Part shown: piece by piece, positions 24,965-34,479 of the stretch
Position numbering within the stretch: the first letter of the stretch is position 1
Layout: every line of letters begins with the position of its first letter
NCBI RefSeq assembly: GCF_029968035.1
Contig: NZ_JASCIQ010000007.1
Location: 178,743-242,742 of the forward strand
Direction of reading: 5' to 3'
From: Streptomyces cavernicola
GTDB taxonomy: Bacteria; Actinomycetota; Actinomycetes; Streptomycetales; Streptomycetaceae
DNA: 64,000 nt
Notes under the pieces: generated by a model
Databases searched by the model: none
What the model saw: the letters and a program-made list of their open reading frames with translations, nothing else
Told to the model about the DNA's origin: nothing
Program-made: the position numbers and the translations under genes

Positions 24965-26955
24965 CAATCCGCCCCGCCTCCCGGCGCGTGCCCCGGCACG
25001 TGCCCCGTGCCGTGGACGTACCGGCCAAGCGCCGTCAGCGGGAAGACCTGCCGGTACAGGTGGTAGTTGATCGAGAAGTCCCAGGGGAACCCGGTGCCCG
25101 TGAAGTACGGCTCGTCCCAGGACCCGTCGGCGTTCTGCGTCCCGGCGAGCCAGGCGACGCCGCGCTCGACCGCCTTGGAGCCCCGCTCGTCCGCGGCGAG
25201 CAGCGCGAGCAGCGCCCAGGCGGTCTGCGAGGCGGTGGACTCGCCACTCGCCACCCACTCCGGGTCGACGTACGACCGCAGGTCCTCGCCCCAGCCGCCG
25301 TCCTCGTTCTGCACCGACTCCAGCCAGCCCACCGCCCGCCGGATCGCCGGGTGGGACGCGGGCAGGCCTGCCGCGGTCAGGGCGGGGACCACCGAGCCCG
25401 TGCCGTACAGGTAGTTGACGCCCCAGCGCCCGAACCAGGCGCCGTTCGCCTCCTGTTCGGCGAGCAGCCAGGCGATGCCGCGCCGGGTCCGCGGGTCGTC
25501 GGCCTTCCCCTCGTACGCGAGCATCTCGACGACGTGCGCGGTGACGTCGGCGGAGGGCGGGTCGATGACCTCGCCGAAGTCGCAGAACGGCAGCCGGTTG
25601 GGGAACTTGCTGGTGTTGTCGACGTCGAAGGCGGCCCAGGCCCCGTTCCTCGACTGCATGCCGAGGGTCCAGTCCATGCCCCTGCGGATGGCCTCGTCGA
25701 GGCGGGCGGGGTCGGGGTGGCGCACCCGGCGCAGCGCCAGGGCGACCTCGGCGGTGTCGTCGATGTCCGGGTAGTTGTCGTTGTGGAACTCGAACGCCCA
25801 GCCGCCCGGGGCGAGTCGGGGCCTGCGCACCGACCAGTCGCCGGGCCGGGTGATCTGTTCGGCGAGCATCCAGTCGGCGGCCTTGACCAGGCGCGGGTCG
25901 TCGTCGGGCAGGCCCGCGTCGGCGAGCGCGATGGCAGCCAGGCAGGTGTCCCAGACGGGCGACTGGCAGGCCTCGATCATCCGCGCCCCGTCCTCGCGCC
26001 ACACCGCGAACCGGTCGAGCGAGGCTAGGCCCTCGCGGAGCACCGGGTGGTCGAGGTCGTAGCCGAGCAGGTGCAGGGCGATGACCGAGTACACGGCCGG
26101 GGGCTGGATGCCGCCCCAGCAGCCGTCGTTCTCCTGCCGCTCGACGATCCACTGTCCGGCGGCGCGCATCGCCATCCGCCGCACGCCGGGCACGGCCACC
26201 TTCTGGTACGCGTGCAGCGCCTTGTCGAGCCGCTGGAACACGCCGTCCCAACTCGCCACCGGGGCAAGGGACTTGGGCGGATTCGGTACGCGCGCATCGG
26301 CGTGCAGCTCGTCGAGCGGGAACGGCGCGGGCCGCACCGGCCGCTTCGCGGAGACGATCGTGAGCGGCACGATGGTCTGCCGGGCCCAGCAGCCGAAGTC
26401 ATAGATGTTGAGCGGGAACCACTTCGGGAACCAGATGAGTTCCGGCGGCAGTTCGGGCAGGTCGTCCCACTTCCACCAGCCGAACAGGGCCAGCCAGATG
26501 CGGGTGAAGACCCGGGCCGCGGCGATGCCACCCTGGGCGCGGATCCAGGCGGAGGCCCGCGCCATGTGCTCGGCCTCGGGCGCGTCCCCGGCCAGGCGCA
26601 GGGCGACGTACGCCTCGACGGTGGTGGAGAGTTCGCCGGGCCCGCCGTGGAAGGTGGCCCAGGTGCCGTCCGCGCGCTGCTCGCCGCGGATGAACAGGGC
26701 GGCGGCCTGTGTGGTGCGTTCGTCCCCGATGCCGAGGAACTGGCGCAGGAGGAGGTCCTCCGCGTCCATCGTCACGTTCGTCTCGAGGTCGCCCTTCCAC
26801 CAGCCGTCCGCGTGCTGCCGGGACAGCAGGTGCTCGATGGCGCGTTCGGCAGCCCGCAGGGCCGCCTCGAACGTGTCGGGGCTCTCGTCGGTCTCCCTGG
26901 CCGCGGCCGCCCGGGGCGGAATCGCCCCGGTGCTTCCGTCGGTCGTCGCTGTCAT
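24964..26955 (-). CDS. shc: Squalene-hopene cyclase
   Basis: A 663-aa class II terpene cyclase that folds squalene into hopene/hopanol at the membrane. The protonating DxDD motif (YPDIDDTAEV) is near residue 395. Several QW repeats are present (e.g. GGWGEDLRSY, GSWDEPYFTG, NGAWFGRWGVNYLYG), and the aromatic wall residues appear in WFPKWFPLNIYDFGCWAR. The length matches bacterial SHC. GGAGGGG precedes the ATG. It is the central enzyme of the operon, taking squalene from HpnC/D/E and passing hopene to HpnH. Confidence 0.96.
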   Translation of the reverse strand: MTATTDGSTGAIPPRAAAARETDESPDTFEAALRAAERAIEHLLSRQHADGWWKGDLETNVTMDAEDLLLRQFLGIGDERTTQAAALFIRGEQRADGTWATFHGGPGELSTTVEAYVALRLAGDAPEAEHMARASAWIRAQGGIAAARVFTRIWLALFGWWKWDDLPELPPELIWFPKWFPLNIYDFGCWARQTIVPLTIVSAKRPVRPAPFPLDELHADARVPNPPKSLAPVASWDGVFQRLDKALHAYQKVAVPGVRRMAMRAAGQWIVERQENDGCWGGIQPPAVYSVIALHLLGYDLDHPVLREGLASLDRFAVWREDGARMIEACQSPVWDTCLAAIALADAGLPDDDPRLVKAADWMLAEQITRPGDWSVRRPRLAPGGWAFEFHNDNYPDIDDTAEVALALRRVRHPDPARLDEAIRRGMDWTLGMQSRNGAWAAFDVDNTSKFPNRLPFCDFGEVIDPPSADVTAHVVEMLAYEGKADDPRTRRGIAWLLAEQEANGAWFGRWGVNYLYGTGSVVPALTAAGLPASHPAIRRAVGWLESVQNEDGGWGEDLRSYVDPEWVASGESTASQTAWALLALLAADERGSKAVERGVAWLAGTQNADGSWDEPYFTGTGFPWDFSINYHLYRQVFPLTALGRYVHGTGHVPGHAPGGGAD

Positions 26956-27116
26956 GGCTTCCCCTCCGTGCAGATTCGTGGATTGCGAAATGCTGCTGTG
27001 CTGGGGTCCGCCGTCGGCCGGTGGCTGCCGTGGTGCTGTGGCGCTTGTGGCGCCGTGGTCAGCGCACCGGCCGGCGACTGCGATTCATATGAGGGTGCGG
27101 GTGACGAAGATGGCGA

Positions 27117-28247
27117 TCATCTCTTCCGTACGACGACGAAGTCGGCCAGGGCGACCAGCTGGCGCCTGACCCGGTCCGGCATCTCCACGCTGTCGAGGGC
27201 CTCGACGGCGATCGTGTGCTGGCGGCGCGCCTCCTGCGCGGTCCACTCGCGGCCGCCCGCCTCCTCGATGAGGGCGGCGCGGGCGGCGAACTCCTCCTCG
27301 GAGAAGTTCTCGAAGTCGGTCTCCTTGGCGTCCGCGGCGAGCAGTTCGCCGAGCCGCTCGGCGGCCTCGCCCTCTGCGCTCAGGGCGGCGACCACGGGCA
27401 GCGACTTCTTGCGCTGGCGCAGGTCGCTCCAGGTCTGCTTGCCGGTGGCCTCCGGGTCGCCCCAGATGCCGAGCAGGTCGTCCACCGCCTGGAAGGCGAG
27501 GCCCAGGTGGTAGCCGTAGCGCTCCAGGGCGTCCGCGGTGCGCTCGTCGGCGCCGCCGAGGACCGCGCCGATGGAGACGGCGCAGGCGAGCAGGGCGCCG
27601 GTCTTGTTTCCCTCCATCTCCAGGCACTCCTCGACGGTGACCCGCTCGCGGTGCTCGTAGGAGATGTCCTGGGCCTGACCGTCGATCAACTTCCGCGAGG
27701 CGACGGTCAGTCGGCGGGTGGCGCGGCCGGCCTCGACGGTGTCGAGTTCGAGCAGGATCTCGTTGGCGAGGGCGAAGAGGGCGTCGCCGACGAGGATGGC
27801 CTGCGCCGGTCCGTGCACCTTCCACACCGTGTCGCGGTGCCGGCGCTGCTCGTCGCCGTCCATCAGGTCGTCGTGCAGCAGCGAGAAGTTGTGCACGAGC
27901 TCCACGGCGACGGCGCCGGGGATGCCCACCTCGGGCGCGGCTCCCGCGGCCTCCGCGGAGAGCAGCGCGAGCGCGGGGCGCACCGCTTTCCCGCCGTCGG
28001 CGTCGGAGGGCCGCCCCTCGGCGTCGATCCAGCCGAAGTGGTACGCGGCCACGGTGTCCATGGGCGACGCGAGGCGGTCCACGGCGGCGCGCAGCACCGG
28101 CGTGGCCATCGTCCGTCCACGGTCGAGCATCCCGCTGACGTCGACGTCGTCGGCGCCGTCGAGGCTCTCCACGTTCTCCGCGACGCCGGCAGCCGAAGGC
28201 ACAGTCGGCACAGTCTCTCCTCTTGATCCGGTACTGCTACTGCTCAT
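27117..28247 (-). CDS. Polyprenyl diphosphate synthase of the hopanoid operon
   Basis: A 376-aa trans-isoprenyl diphosphate synthase, expected to supply farnesyl diphosphate for squalene. First Asp-rich motif LLHDDLMDGD and second FQAVDDLLGIWGD are intact. Position -4/-5 residues (NFS before LLHDD) suggest a short- to medium-chain product. The start overlaps the hpnE stop (ATGA). An Asp/Glu/Ser-rich 35-residue N-terminal extension precedes the fold. Its long shadow frame (to 30131) is not real. Together with idi at 41998 it provides precursor capacity. Confidence 0.93.
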   Translation of the reverse strand: MSSSSTGSRGETVPTVPSAAGVAENVESLDGADDVDVSGMLDRGRTMATPVLRAAVDRLASPMDTVAAYHFGWIDAEGRPSDADGGKAVRPALALLSAEAAGAAPEVGIPGAVAVELVHNFSLLHDDLMDGDEQRRHRDTVWKVHGPAQAILVGDALFALANEILLELDTVEAGRATRRLTVASRKLIDGQAQDISYEHRERVTVEECLEMEGNKTGALLACAVSIGAVLGGADERTADALERYGYHLGLAFQAVDDLLGIWGDPEATGKQTWSDLRQRKKSLPVVAALSAEGEAAERLGELLAADAKETDFENFSEEEFAARAALIEEAGGREWTAQEARRQHTIAVEALDSVEMPDRVRRQLVALADFVVVRKR

Positions 28248-29614
28248 GCCGCCTCCTGAAAGAGATGGTCGTGGGGGCGGCTCAGGGCGGAGAGCGCTGC
28301 CCGTGCCGCGGTCGTCCCGCTGCGCACGGCGCCCTCCATGGTCGCGGGCCAGCCGGTGGCGGTCCACGCGCCGGCCAGGTACAGGCCGGGTGCCTCGGTA
28401 AGGGCGCCGGGCCGCAGGCGGCAGACGCCGGGGGTGGGAGCGAAGGTCGCGGTGCGCTCCCGGGTGACGAAGAAGTCCCGGACCTGGGCGCCGCGTGCCG
28501 CGGGCAGCAGCCGCTCCAGTTCGGGCAGATAGCGTGCGCGCAGCTGCGCGACGGGTGCGTCGATCTCGTCCTGCGCGGCCGACTGGGACACGGCGAGGTA
28601 CTGCCCGCCCGCGTACCCGGAGGAGTCGGTGCGGTCGAAGACCCACTGCACAGGCGAGCCGACCGCGGCGAAGAAGGGCTGCTTGAGCACCTTGCGGTCG
28701 TACAGGACATGGACGTTGAGGATCGGCGCGGTGCCGATGGAGAGCAGGGTCTCCGGGTCGTCGAGCGCGCCCTCGGGCAGCAGTTGGTGCGCCTCGCGCT
28801 GCGGTACGGCGAGCACGACGGCGTCGGCGTCGATCCGCTCGCCCTCCGCCGTGACGTGCCAACCGCCGCTCGTAGTACGGGAGATGCCTCCGACCTTGGC
28901 CCGGGTCTCGACGCGCACTCCGGCCGTGTCGAGGGCCTTGCGGGCGAGGGTGTCGTGGAGTTCGCCGAGCGGGACGTGGGCCCAGCCGATGTCGGCGGCG
29001 CCCGGGTCGGAGAGCAGGCCGGTCTTGAAGACCATCGCGGCGAGGGCGAGCGAGGCGTTCCCCGCGGTGGCGTTCAGGGTGGCCACGCCGACCAGGTCCC
29101 ACAGCGCCTCGACGGCCCGCGCCGACTGCCCGCGCGCGGCGAGCCAGGAGCCGAAGTCCTGTGCGTCCAGGGCGGGGTCGTCGAGGTCGAGCCCCTTCAG
29201 GGCGAGCGCGGCGCGGCCCACCTGGGCGCGCTCGGTGAGGGAGAGGTGCGGGTACGTGGACAGGCTGGCGGCGAGGTGCAGCGGCACCGGAAGCGCGGTG
29301 CGGCGCAGCCGGCCGAGCCGCATCCGCTCGGCGTCGAGCACGGGGACGTCGAGCCGGTCCTGCAGCGGGGCGAGCGCGGCGCCGCCGATCCGGTCGAGGA
29401 ACCAGCGGTACGCGGTGCAGCAACGCAGGTACACGTGCTGGCCGTTGTCCACGGTGAGCTCGCCGCGCCGGAACGAGAACGCGAGCCCGCCGAGGCGCGG
29501 CCGGCCTTCGAGGAGGGTGACGTTCAGGCCGCCGTCGGCGAGTGCGAGGGCGGCGGTGACCCCGGCGAGGCCGCCGCCGACGACCACGGCGCTCTTCGGC
29601 TCGTACCCGCTCAT
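28244..29614 (-). CDS. hpnE: Hydroxysqualene dehydroxylase HpnE
   Basis: A 456-aa FAD-dependent amine-oxidase-fold enzyme. The FAD-binding Rossmann motif VVVGGGLAGVTAALALADGG lies at residues 9-28, with RPRLGGLAFSF and DNGQHVY following and the C-terminal FAD segment LYLAGAWTATGWPATMEGAV. HpnE removes the hydroxyl from hydroxysqualene to give squalene, the last step of the HpnCDE route. Start and stop overlap hpnD and the prenyl synthase by four bases each. Confidence 0.94.
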   Translation of the reverse strand: MSGYEPKSAVVVGGGLAGVTAALALADGGLNVTLLEGRPRLGGLAFSFRRGELTVDNGQHVYLRCCTAYRWFLDRIGGAALAPLQDRLDVPVLDAERMRLGRLRRTALPVPLHLAASLSTYPHLSLTERAQVGRAALALKGLDLDDPALDAQDFGSWLAARGQSARAVEALWDLVGVATLNATAGNASLALAAMVFKTGLLSDPGAADIGWAHVPLGELHDTLARKALDTAGVRVETRAKVGGISRTTSGGWHVTAEGERIDADAVVLAVPQREAHQLLPEGALDDPETLLSIGTAPILNVHVLYDRKVLKQPFFAAVGSPVQWVFDRTDSSGYAGGQYLAVSQSAAQDEIDAPVAQLRARYLPELERLLPAARGAQVRDFFVTRERTATFAPTPGVCRLRPGALTEAPGLYLAGAWTATGWPATMEGAVRSGTTAARAALSALSRPHDHLFQEAA

Positions 29615-30579
29615 GCGCGCCTCCTCGCGGACTCGCGGGCGATGTGCCGGGCGTCGAGTCCGGAGAGGCCGCGCACCGCCACGTACGCCTTCTCGCGTCC
29701 GGGCAGCGAGACGCGGCCGCGCAGGACGGCCTCGGGGTCGCGCTCGATGCGGTCGAGGAGGCGGCGGTAGATGCCGGCCATGGCGGCGACGCAGGCGCCG
29801 CTGCGCCGGTCGAGCATCGGTAGCAGTCGGTACCCCTCCACGAACAGGGCGCGGGCGCGGCGCACTTCGAAGTGCACGAGCCCGGCGAAGTCGGCGCCGC
29901 GCGGCGGCTCCGGTCCGAGGAAGGCGTCCGCGCAGCCGAACTTGGCGAGGTCGTCCGCGGGCAGGTAGACGCGGCCGCCTTCTGCGTCTTCCCGAACGTC
30001 CCTGAGGATATTGGTGAGTTGGAGGGCGAGCCCCAGCGTGTCGGCGTACTCCGGGGCGCGCTCGGCCTGTTGCGCGCCCGGCTCGGTGCCGAAGACGCCG
30101 AGCGAGAGCCGCCCGATGGCCCCGGCGACACAGCGGCAGTACGTCTTCAGCTGGTCCCAGGTCTCGTAGGTCTCGCCGCGTACGTCCATGAGGACGCCGT
30201 CGATGAGTTCGTCGAGGCCGCCGAGCGGGATCGGGAAGGTGCGCGCGGCGTGGCTGAGGGCGACGGCGACCGGGTCGGTGTCGTCCTCGTCGACGGCGCC
30301 CTCGCGCACCCGGTCGAGGAGCCGGCGGGTCTCCTCCAGGCGGCTGTGCTTGACCTCGGGGGCGAGCGTGCCGTCACCGATGTCGTCGACCCGCCGCGAG
30401 AAGGCGTAGAGGGCGGACATGGCGCGCCGCTTCGGCGTCGGCAGCAGCCTGATGCCGTACGCGAAGTTGCGGGCCTGTCCGCCGGTGACGGCCTCGCAGT
30501 AGCTGTAGGCGGCGAGCACCGGCGCCGATGGCTGTGCGCCCTTGTCCGAGTCGACTGCGGCTTCCATGGTTTCGCTCAC
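29611..30579 (-). CDS. hpnD: Presqualene diphosphate synthase HpnD
   Basis: A 322-aa squalene/phytoene-synthase family enzyme that condenses two FPP molecules to presqualene diphosphate. Both Asp-rich motifs are intact: RRVDDIGDG and LRDVREDAEGGRVYLP. The YRLLPMLDRRSGACVAAMAGIY block is typical of HpnD. It is one of two homologous genes in tandem (hpnC follows upstream). Four-base overlaps join it to hpnC and hpnE. Confidence 0.94.
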   Translation of the reverse strand: MSETMEAAVDSDKGAQPSAPVLAAYSYCEAVTGGQARNFAYGIRLLPTPKRRAMSALYAFSRRVDDIGDGTLAPEVKHSRLEETRRLLDRVREGAVDEDDTDPVAVALSHAARTFPIPLGGLDELIDGVLMDVRGETYETWDQLKTYCRCVAGAIGRLSLGVFGTEPGAQQAERAPEYADTLGLALQLTNILRDVREDAEGGRVYLPADDLAKFGCADAFLGPEPPRGADFAGLVHFEVRRARALFVEGYRLLPMLDRRSGACVAAMAGIYRRLLDRIERDPEAVLRGRVSLPGREKAYVAVRGLSGLDARHIARESARRRA

Positions 30580-31478
30580 CCCTCACCTCGCAGGGTCGCC
30601 CCGACCTCGCGCAGCAGCCCGGCCTTGGTGGGCTTGGGGGGTCCGGGAAGGACGTCATGGCGGGCCGCCTCGACGGCGCGCAGTGCGGCGCGGCCGCCGC
30701 CGACGAAGCCGGCGAGCAGCAGCCTGAGCCGGCCGCGCACGCTGTGCACCAGGGGCGTGCCCTCGGCGAGCAGGGCGCGGGCGCGCTCCGCCTCGAACGC
30801 GACGAGGGCCCGCACGGAGGCGGAGGCGGCGGGTGCGGCGAGGTCGGACTCCTGCACGTCGAAGCGGGTCATGTCCTCGGCGGGCAGATAGATCCGGTCG
30901 CGCGCGAGATCCTCGGCCACGTCCTGGAGGTGCTCGACGATCTGCAGCGCAGTGCACACGGCATCGGAGCGGCGGACCCGTTCGGGGCTCGTGGTGCCGG
31001 TGACGGCCAGGACGAGGCGGCCGACGGGGTTGGCGGAGAGCTCGCAGTAGGCGAGCAGGTCGCCGTAGCTCGCGTACCGGCTGACCAGCTGGTCCTGGCG
31101 GTTGGCCTCGATCAGGCCGAGGAACGGCTCGGGCGTGAGGCGGTGCGCGCGGACGGTGGGCTGGAGTCGGCGGAGCAGCGGGTGGCCGGGGGCGCCGCCG
31201 AAGACCTTGCGCAGGTCGGCCTCGAAGGCGTCGAGGAGGGTGAGCCGGTCCTCGGCGGCCGCCGGGTCCAGGCCGAGGAAGCGGGCGTCGGCGCCGCCGG
31301 GGGCCAGGTCGCCGTCGCCGATGTCGTCGACGAGGCGGGCGAAGCCGTAGATCGCGAGGAGGTCGGTGCGCCAGGCGCGAGGCAGAAAGAAAGGAGCCAC
31401 CGGGAAGTTCTCGTCGGCAGCCTTGTCCAGAGTCGCGCGCTCCGGGACGGCGGGGCGCGCCGTCCGGCCTCCCGTCAC
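30576..31478 (-). CDS. hpnC: Hydroxysqualene synthase HpnC
   Basis: A 300-aa squalene/phytoene-synthase family enzyme converting presqualene diphosphate to hydroxysqualene. The opening ENFPVAPFFLPRAWR is diagnostic for HpnC. Asp-rich motifs are RLVDDIGDG and QDVAEDLARDRIYLP. It is the first gene of the hopanoid operon. The GTG start lacks a strong Shine-Dalgarno, and an ATG further upstream runs into a stop in its own frame. A candidate promoter lies about 100 bases upstream. Confidence 0.93.
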   Translation of the reverse strand: MTGGRTARPAVPERATLDKAADENFPVAPFFLPRAWRTDLLAIYGFARLVDDIGDGDLAPGGADARFLGLDPAAAEDRLTLLDAFEADLRKVFGGAPGHPLLRRLQPTVRAHRLTPEPFLGLIEANRQDQLVSRYASYGDLLAYCELSANPVGRLVLAVTGTTSPERVRRSDAVCTALQIVEHLQDVAEDLARDRIYLPAEDMTRFDVQESDLAAPAASASVRALVAFEAERARALLAEGTPLVHSVRGRLRLLLAGFVGGGRAALRAVEAARHDVLPGPPKPTKAGLLREVGATLRGEG

Positions 31479-31579
31479 CGTGTGCTGCCCAGGACGGGAC
31501 CGGCGGAAGCCTTGGGGAGGGGAGAGCTTTCCGTAACCATGGCCGTCACATCTCCCGTTCTACACTGCCAACCCAATAC

Positions 31580-31607
31580 ATCCTATTTCGGACACGCCGC
31601 CGACCAA
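31580..31607 (-). promoter_or_regulatory. Candidate promoter of the hopanoid operon
   Basis: On the minus strand, TTGGTC (31602-31607), a 16-base spacer and TAGGAT (31580-31585) form a plausible sigma-70-like promoter about 100 bases before hpnC. The surrounding 31540-31650 is notably A/T-richer than its flanks. Confidence 0.35.
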
Positions 31608-31717
31608 TCCAGCTTACGTTCTACGGCGTCAGGCGGTAATCGGGGGTACTCCGAGCGCCACTGCAGCGCATCGTTACGCCCGAACATGCCCGTTTCATAC
31701 GGGAGTTGAGACCCTGA

Positions 31718-31743
31718 CCCCGGCCGGAAGGCGTCCGGCGGGG
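31718..31743 (-). terminator. Terminator hairpin after the ABC ATPase gene
   Basis: CCCCGGCCGGA and TCCGGCGGGG pair with one bulged base, 17 bases past the tagH-like stop on the minus strand. No T-run follows, which is normal in Streptomyces. Confidence 0.5.
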
Positions 31744-31759
31744 CCGTGGCCTGAACCTG

Positions 31760-32554
31760 CTACTTACCGGTGAACTTCTCGTACTCCTTGAGCACCTCGT
31801 CGGTGGGGCCGTCCATGCGGAGCTCGCCGCGCTCCAGCCACAGGACCCGGTCGCAGGTGTCGCGGATCGACTTGTTGTTGTGGCTGACCAGGAAGACCGT
31901 GCCGGCCTCCTTGCGCAGCTCGCGGATGCGGGCCTCGGAGCGCTTCTGGAACTTGCGGTCGCCGGTCGCCAGGGCCTCGTCGATCATCAGGACGTCGTGG
32001 TCCTTGGCGGCCGCGATGGAGAAGCGCAGGCGGGCCGCCATGCCGGAGGAGTAGGTGCGCATCGGCAGGGTGATGAAGTCGCCCTTCTCGTTGATGCCCG
32101 AGAAGTCGACGATGTCCTGGTAGCGCGCCTTGATCTGCTCGCGGGACATGCCCATCGCGAGCCCGCCGAGTATGACGTTCCGCTCGCCCGTCAGGTCGTT
32201 CATCAGGGCCGCGTTCACGCCGAGCAAGGACGGCTGGCCGTCGGTGTAGACCTTGCCCTTCTCCGCCGGGAGCAGGCCCGCGATGGCGCGCAGGAGCGTG
32301 GACTTGCCGGAGCCGTTGGAGCCGATCAGGCCGACGGCCTCGCCGCGGTACGCGGTGAAGGAGACGCCCTTGACCGCGTGCACCTTGCGCACGCCGCGCT
32401 CTTCGCCGCCGCGCTTGACGATCCGGCTCAGGGCGGCGGTGGCGCTGCCCTTGCCCTTGGCGCCGGCGTTGACGCGGTAGACGATGTGCAGCCCGTCGGC
32501 GATGACCGTCGGGACGCGGGGCTGCTGTGCTTCTTCGGAGGTCTGCTCAGCCAC
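31760..32554 (-). CDS. TagH-like polysaccharide/teichoic acid exporter ATPase
   Basis: A 264-aa ABC ATPase. Walker A GSNGSGKSTLL, signature YSSGMAARLRFSIA, Walker B VLMIDEAL and H-loop VSHN are intact. The signature and the MNDLTGERNV Q-loop region place it in the TagH/RfbE polysaccharide-export group. The start overlaps the permease gene by eight bases. With the TagG-like permease it should export a lipid-linked glycan or polyol-phosphate made by the genes upstream. Confidence 0.93.
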   Translation of the reverse strand: MAEQTSEEAQQPRVPTVIADGLHIVYRVNAGAKGKGSATAALSRIVKRGGEERGVRKVHAVKGVSFTAYRGEAVGLIGSNGSGKSTLLRAIAGLLPAEKGKVYTDGQPSLLGVNAALMNDLTGERNVILGGLAMGMSREQIKARYQDIVDFSGINEKGDFITLPMRTYSSGMAARLRFSIAAAKDHDVLMIDEALATGDRKFQKRSEARIRELRKEAGTVFLVSHNNKSIRDTCDRVLWLERGELRMDGPTDEVLKEYEKFTGK

Positions 32555-33491
32555 GGCCGTACTTCTCCTCGGACTTCCAGAAGTAGATGAACCCGCCGAC
32601 GCCGAGCAGCAGGGCCCAGCCGAGGCCGAGCGCCCAGACGTGCTCGGGCAGCGCGGGCAGCGTCTCGGCGCCGTTGCCGGTGATCAGCGCGTCGCGCATC
32701 AGGTCCATGTAGACCGCCGCCGGGTTGGCGAGCAGCGCCTCGGCGATCCAGCCCGGGGCGGTGACCTTGGTCAGCATGTAGTCGAGCGGGAACATCACGC
32801 CGGACGCGTACATCCACGTACGCATCACGAACGGCATCAGCTGGGCCAGGTCCGGGGTCTTGCTGCCGGCCCTCGCCATGATCAGCGCGAGGCCGGTGTT
32901 GAAGACGAACTGCAGCGCGAGCGCGGGCAGGATCAGGAACCAGGACCAGGACGGGTAGTGCCCGAAGCCGATCAGGATGAGCAGCAGCACGATCATCGAG
33001 AAGAGCAGCTGCTGGAGCTGCTGCAGCGAGAACGAGATCGGCAGCGAGGCGCGCGGGAAGTGCAGCGCGCGCACCAGGCCCAGGTTCCCGGAGATCGAGC
33101 GGACGCCGGACATCACCGAGCTCTGCGTGAAGGTGAAGACGAAGACGCCGGTCACCAGGAACGGGACGTAGACGTTGTTCTGCATCTCGCCCCGGCCGCC
33201 GAGCAGCAGGCCGAAGATCAAGAAGTAGACCAGCGCGTTGAGCAGCGGCGTCGCCACCTGCCACAGCTGGCCCAGCTTGGCCTGGCTGTACTGCGCGGTC
33301 AGCTTGGCCTGCGAGAAGGCGAGGATGAAGTGACGGCGGTCCCACAGCTGTCCGACGTACGCGAACAGGCCGGGGCGGGCCCCGGACTGCGCGAGCCCGT
33401 ACTTGGCCGCGAGTTCGGCCGGGGAGAGGCCGTCGTCGGGCGACGGTGGTGCGCTCACCGCGACTGGACCGTCATGCGTTGTCTCACTCAC
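32547..33491 (-). CDS. TagG-like ABC-2 permease
   Basis: A 314-aa ABC-2 type permease. After a ~65-residue cytoplasmic start it has six hydrophobic segments (e.g. LLNALVYFLIFGLLLGG, VPFLVTGVFVFTFTQSS, LLFSMIVLLLILIGFG, WALLLGVGGFIYFWKSE), matching the TagG/Wzm polysaccharide exporter fold. It pairs with the ATPase at 31760. GTG start at 33491. Confidence 0.92.
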   Translation of the reverse strand: MSETTHDGPVAVSAPPSPDDGLSPAELAAKYGLAQSGARPGLFAYVGQLWDRRHFILAFSQAKLTAQYSQAKLGQLWQVATPLLNALVYFLIFGLLLGGRGEMQNNVYVPFLVTGVFVFTFTQSSVMSGVRSISGNLGLVRALHFPRASLPISFSLQQLQQLLFSMIVLLLILIGFGHYPSWSWFLILPALALQFVFNTGLALIMARAGSKTPDLAQLMPFVMRTWMYASGVMFPLDYMLTKVTAPGWIAEALLANPAAVYMDLMRDALITGNGAETLPALPEHVWALGLGWALLLGVGGFIYFWKSEEKYGRG

Positions 33492-33585
33492 AAGGGGAAA
33501 CTTTCGTCTTCAAGATGCGCTGCCGGGATGGATGCAGCGGAAACCGCGGGCCTGGGTCGGCCCGATGCTCTCAGACCAGAGCTTG

Positions 33586-34479
33586 TCAGATGACAGGAGG
33601 TCGGCCCAGTCGGGTCAGCCGCCAGACCGTGCGCCACTTCATGGGGCGGCGCGGGCCGCACGGGCTCGTCCAGCCCTCCTTGAAGCCGCCGAACCACGCC
33701 TTGAGCGCGGGCTTCGAGGGCCGCCGCGCGAGCGTGAGCAGCAGCCACACCCCGAGGTACACGGGGACGAGCAGCGCGGGCAGGTTGCGGCGGGCGAGCC
33801 AGACCCGGTTGCGGGCGACCATGCGGTGGTAGACCGCGTGCCGGGACGGGGCCGTGGTCGGGTGGTGCAGGACCATGTCGGCCCGGTAGTCGATCATCCA
33901 GCCCGCGTCGAGGGCACGCCAGGCGAGGTCGGTCTCCTCGTGCGCGTAGAAGAAGTCGTCCGGCAGGCCGCCGACCTGTCCGAAGACCTTCGTACGTACG
34001 GCGTTGGCGCCGCCGAGGAACGTGGTGACGCGGGAGCTGCGCATCGGGTCGGCGGCGCGCAGCCGCGGGACGTGCCGGCGCTGGGTCTCGCCGGTGTCCG
34101 GGTCGGCGATGCGGAAGCTGATGATGCCGAGCTCGGGGTCGGCGTCGAACGCCTCCCGGCAGAGCTGGGCGGTGTCGGTGCGCGGCAGCAGGCCGTCGTC
34201 GTCCAGGAAGAGGAGCACGTCCACGTCGCGGCCGCCGGGGCCGAAGGCCTCGATGCCGACGTTGCGGCCACCGGGGATGCCGAGGTTCTCCGGGAGTTCG
34301 ATGGTGCGTACGCCCGCGGGGACGTCCGGGACCGGGGAGCCGTTGCCGACCACGACCGCCTCGACCCGGTCGCCGTCCTGCTTGGCGACGGAGTCGAGGA
34401 GGGCGCGCAGCTCCTCGGGGCGGTTGCCCATCGTGATGATGACGGCGCCGACCTTCAGGGGCTTGGTGGACGTACTCAC
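33586..34479 (-). CDS. GT2-family glycosyltransferase
   Basis: A 297-aa inverting glycosyltransferase of family 2. GAVIITMGNRPEELRALLDS opens the GT-A fold, the metal-binding Asp triad is in LLFLDDDGLLP, and the acceptor/ED motif is in YAHEETDLAWRALDAGW. A C-terminal hydrophobic segment (LLVPVYLGVWLLLTLARR) suggests membrane association. GTG start overlaps the stop of the CDP-alcohol phosphatidyltransferase gene (GTGA). Substrates unknown; it probably decorates the exported polymer or lipid. Confidence 0.92.
   Translation of the reverse strand: MSTSTKPLKVGAVIITMGNRPEELRALLDSVAKQDGDRVEAVVVGNGSPVPDVPAGVRTIELPENLGIPGGRNVGIEAFGPGGRDVDVLLFLDDDGLLPRTDTAQLCREAFDADPELGIISFRIADPDTGETQRRHVPRLRAADPMRSSRVTTFLGGANAVRTKVFGQVGGLPDDFFYAHEETDLAWRALDAGWMIDYRADMVLHHPTTAPSRHAVYHRMVARNRVWLARRNLPALLVPVYLGVWLLLTLARRPSKPALKAWFGGFKEGWTSPCGPRRPMKWRTVWRLTRLGRPPVI

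Noticed and set aside
24317..26251. 644-codon minus frame through shc
   Set aside because: Only the final 216 codons are hpnG; upstream part is out-of-frame shc.
27117..30131. 1004-codon minus open frame through hpnE and hpnD
   Set aside because: Only its last 377 codons are the prenyl synthase; the rest is an Arg/Pro-rich shadow of hpnE/hpnD.
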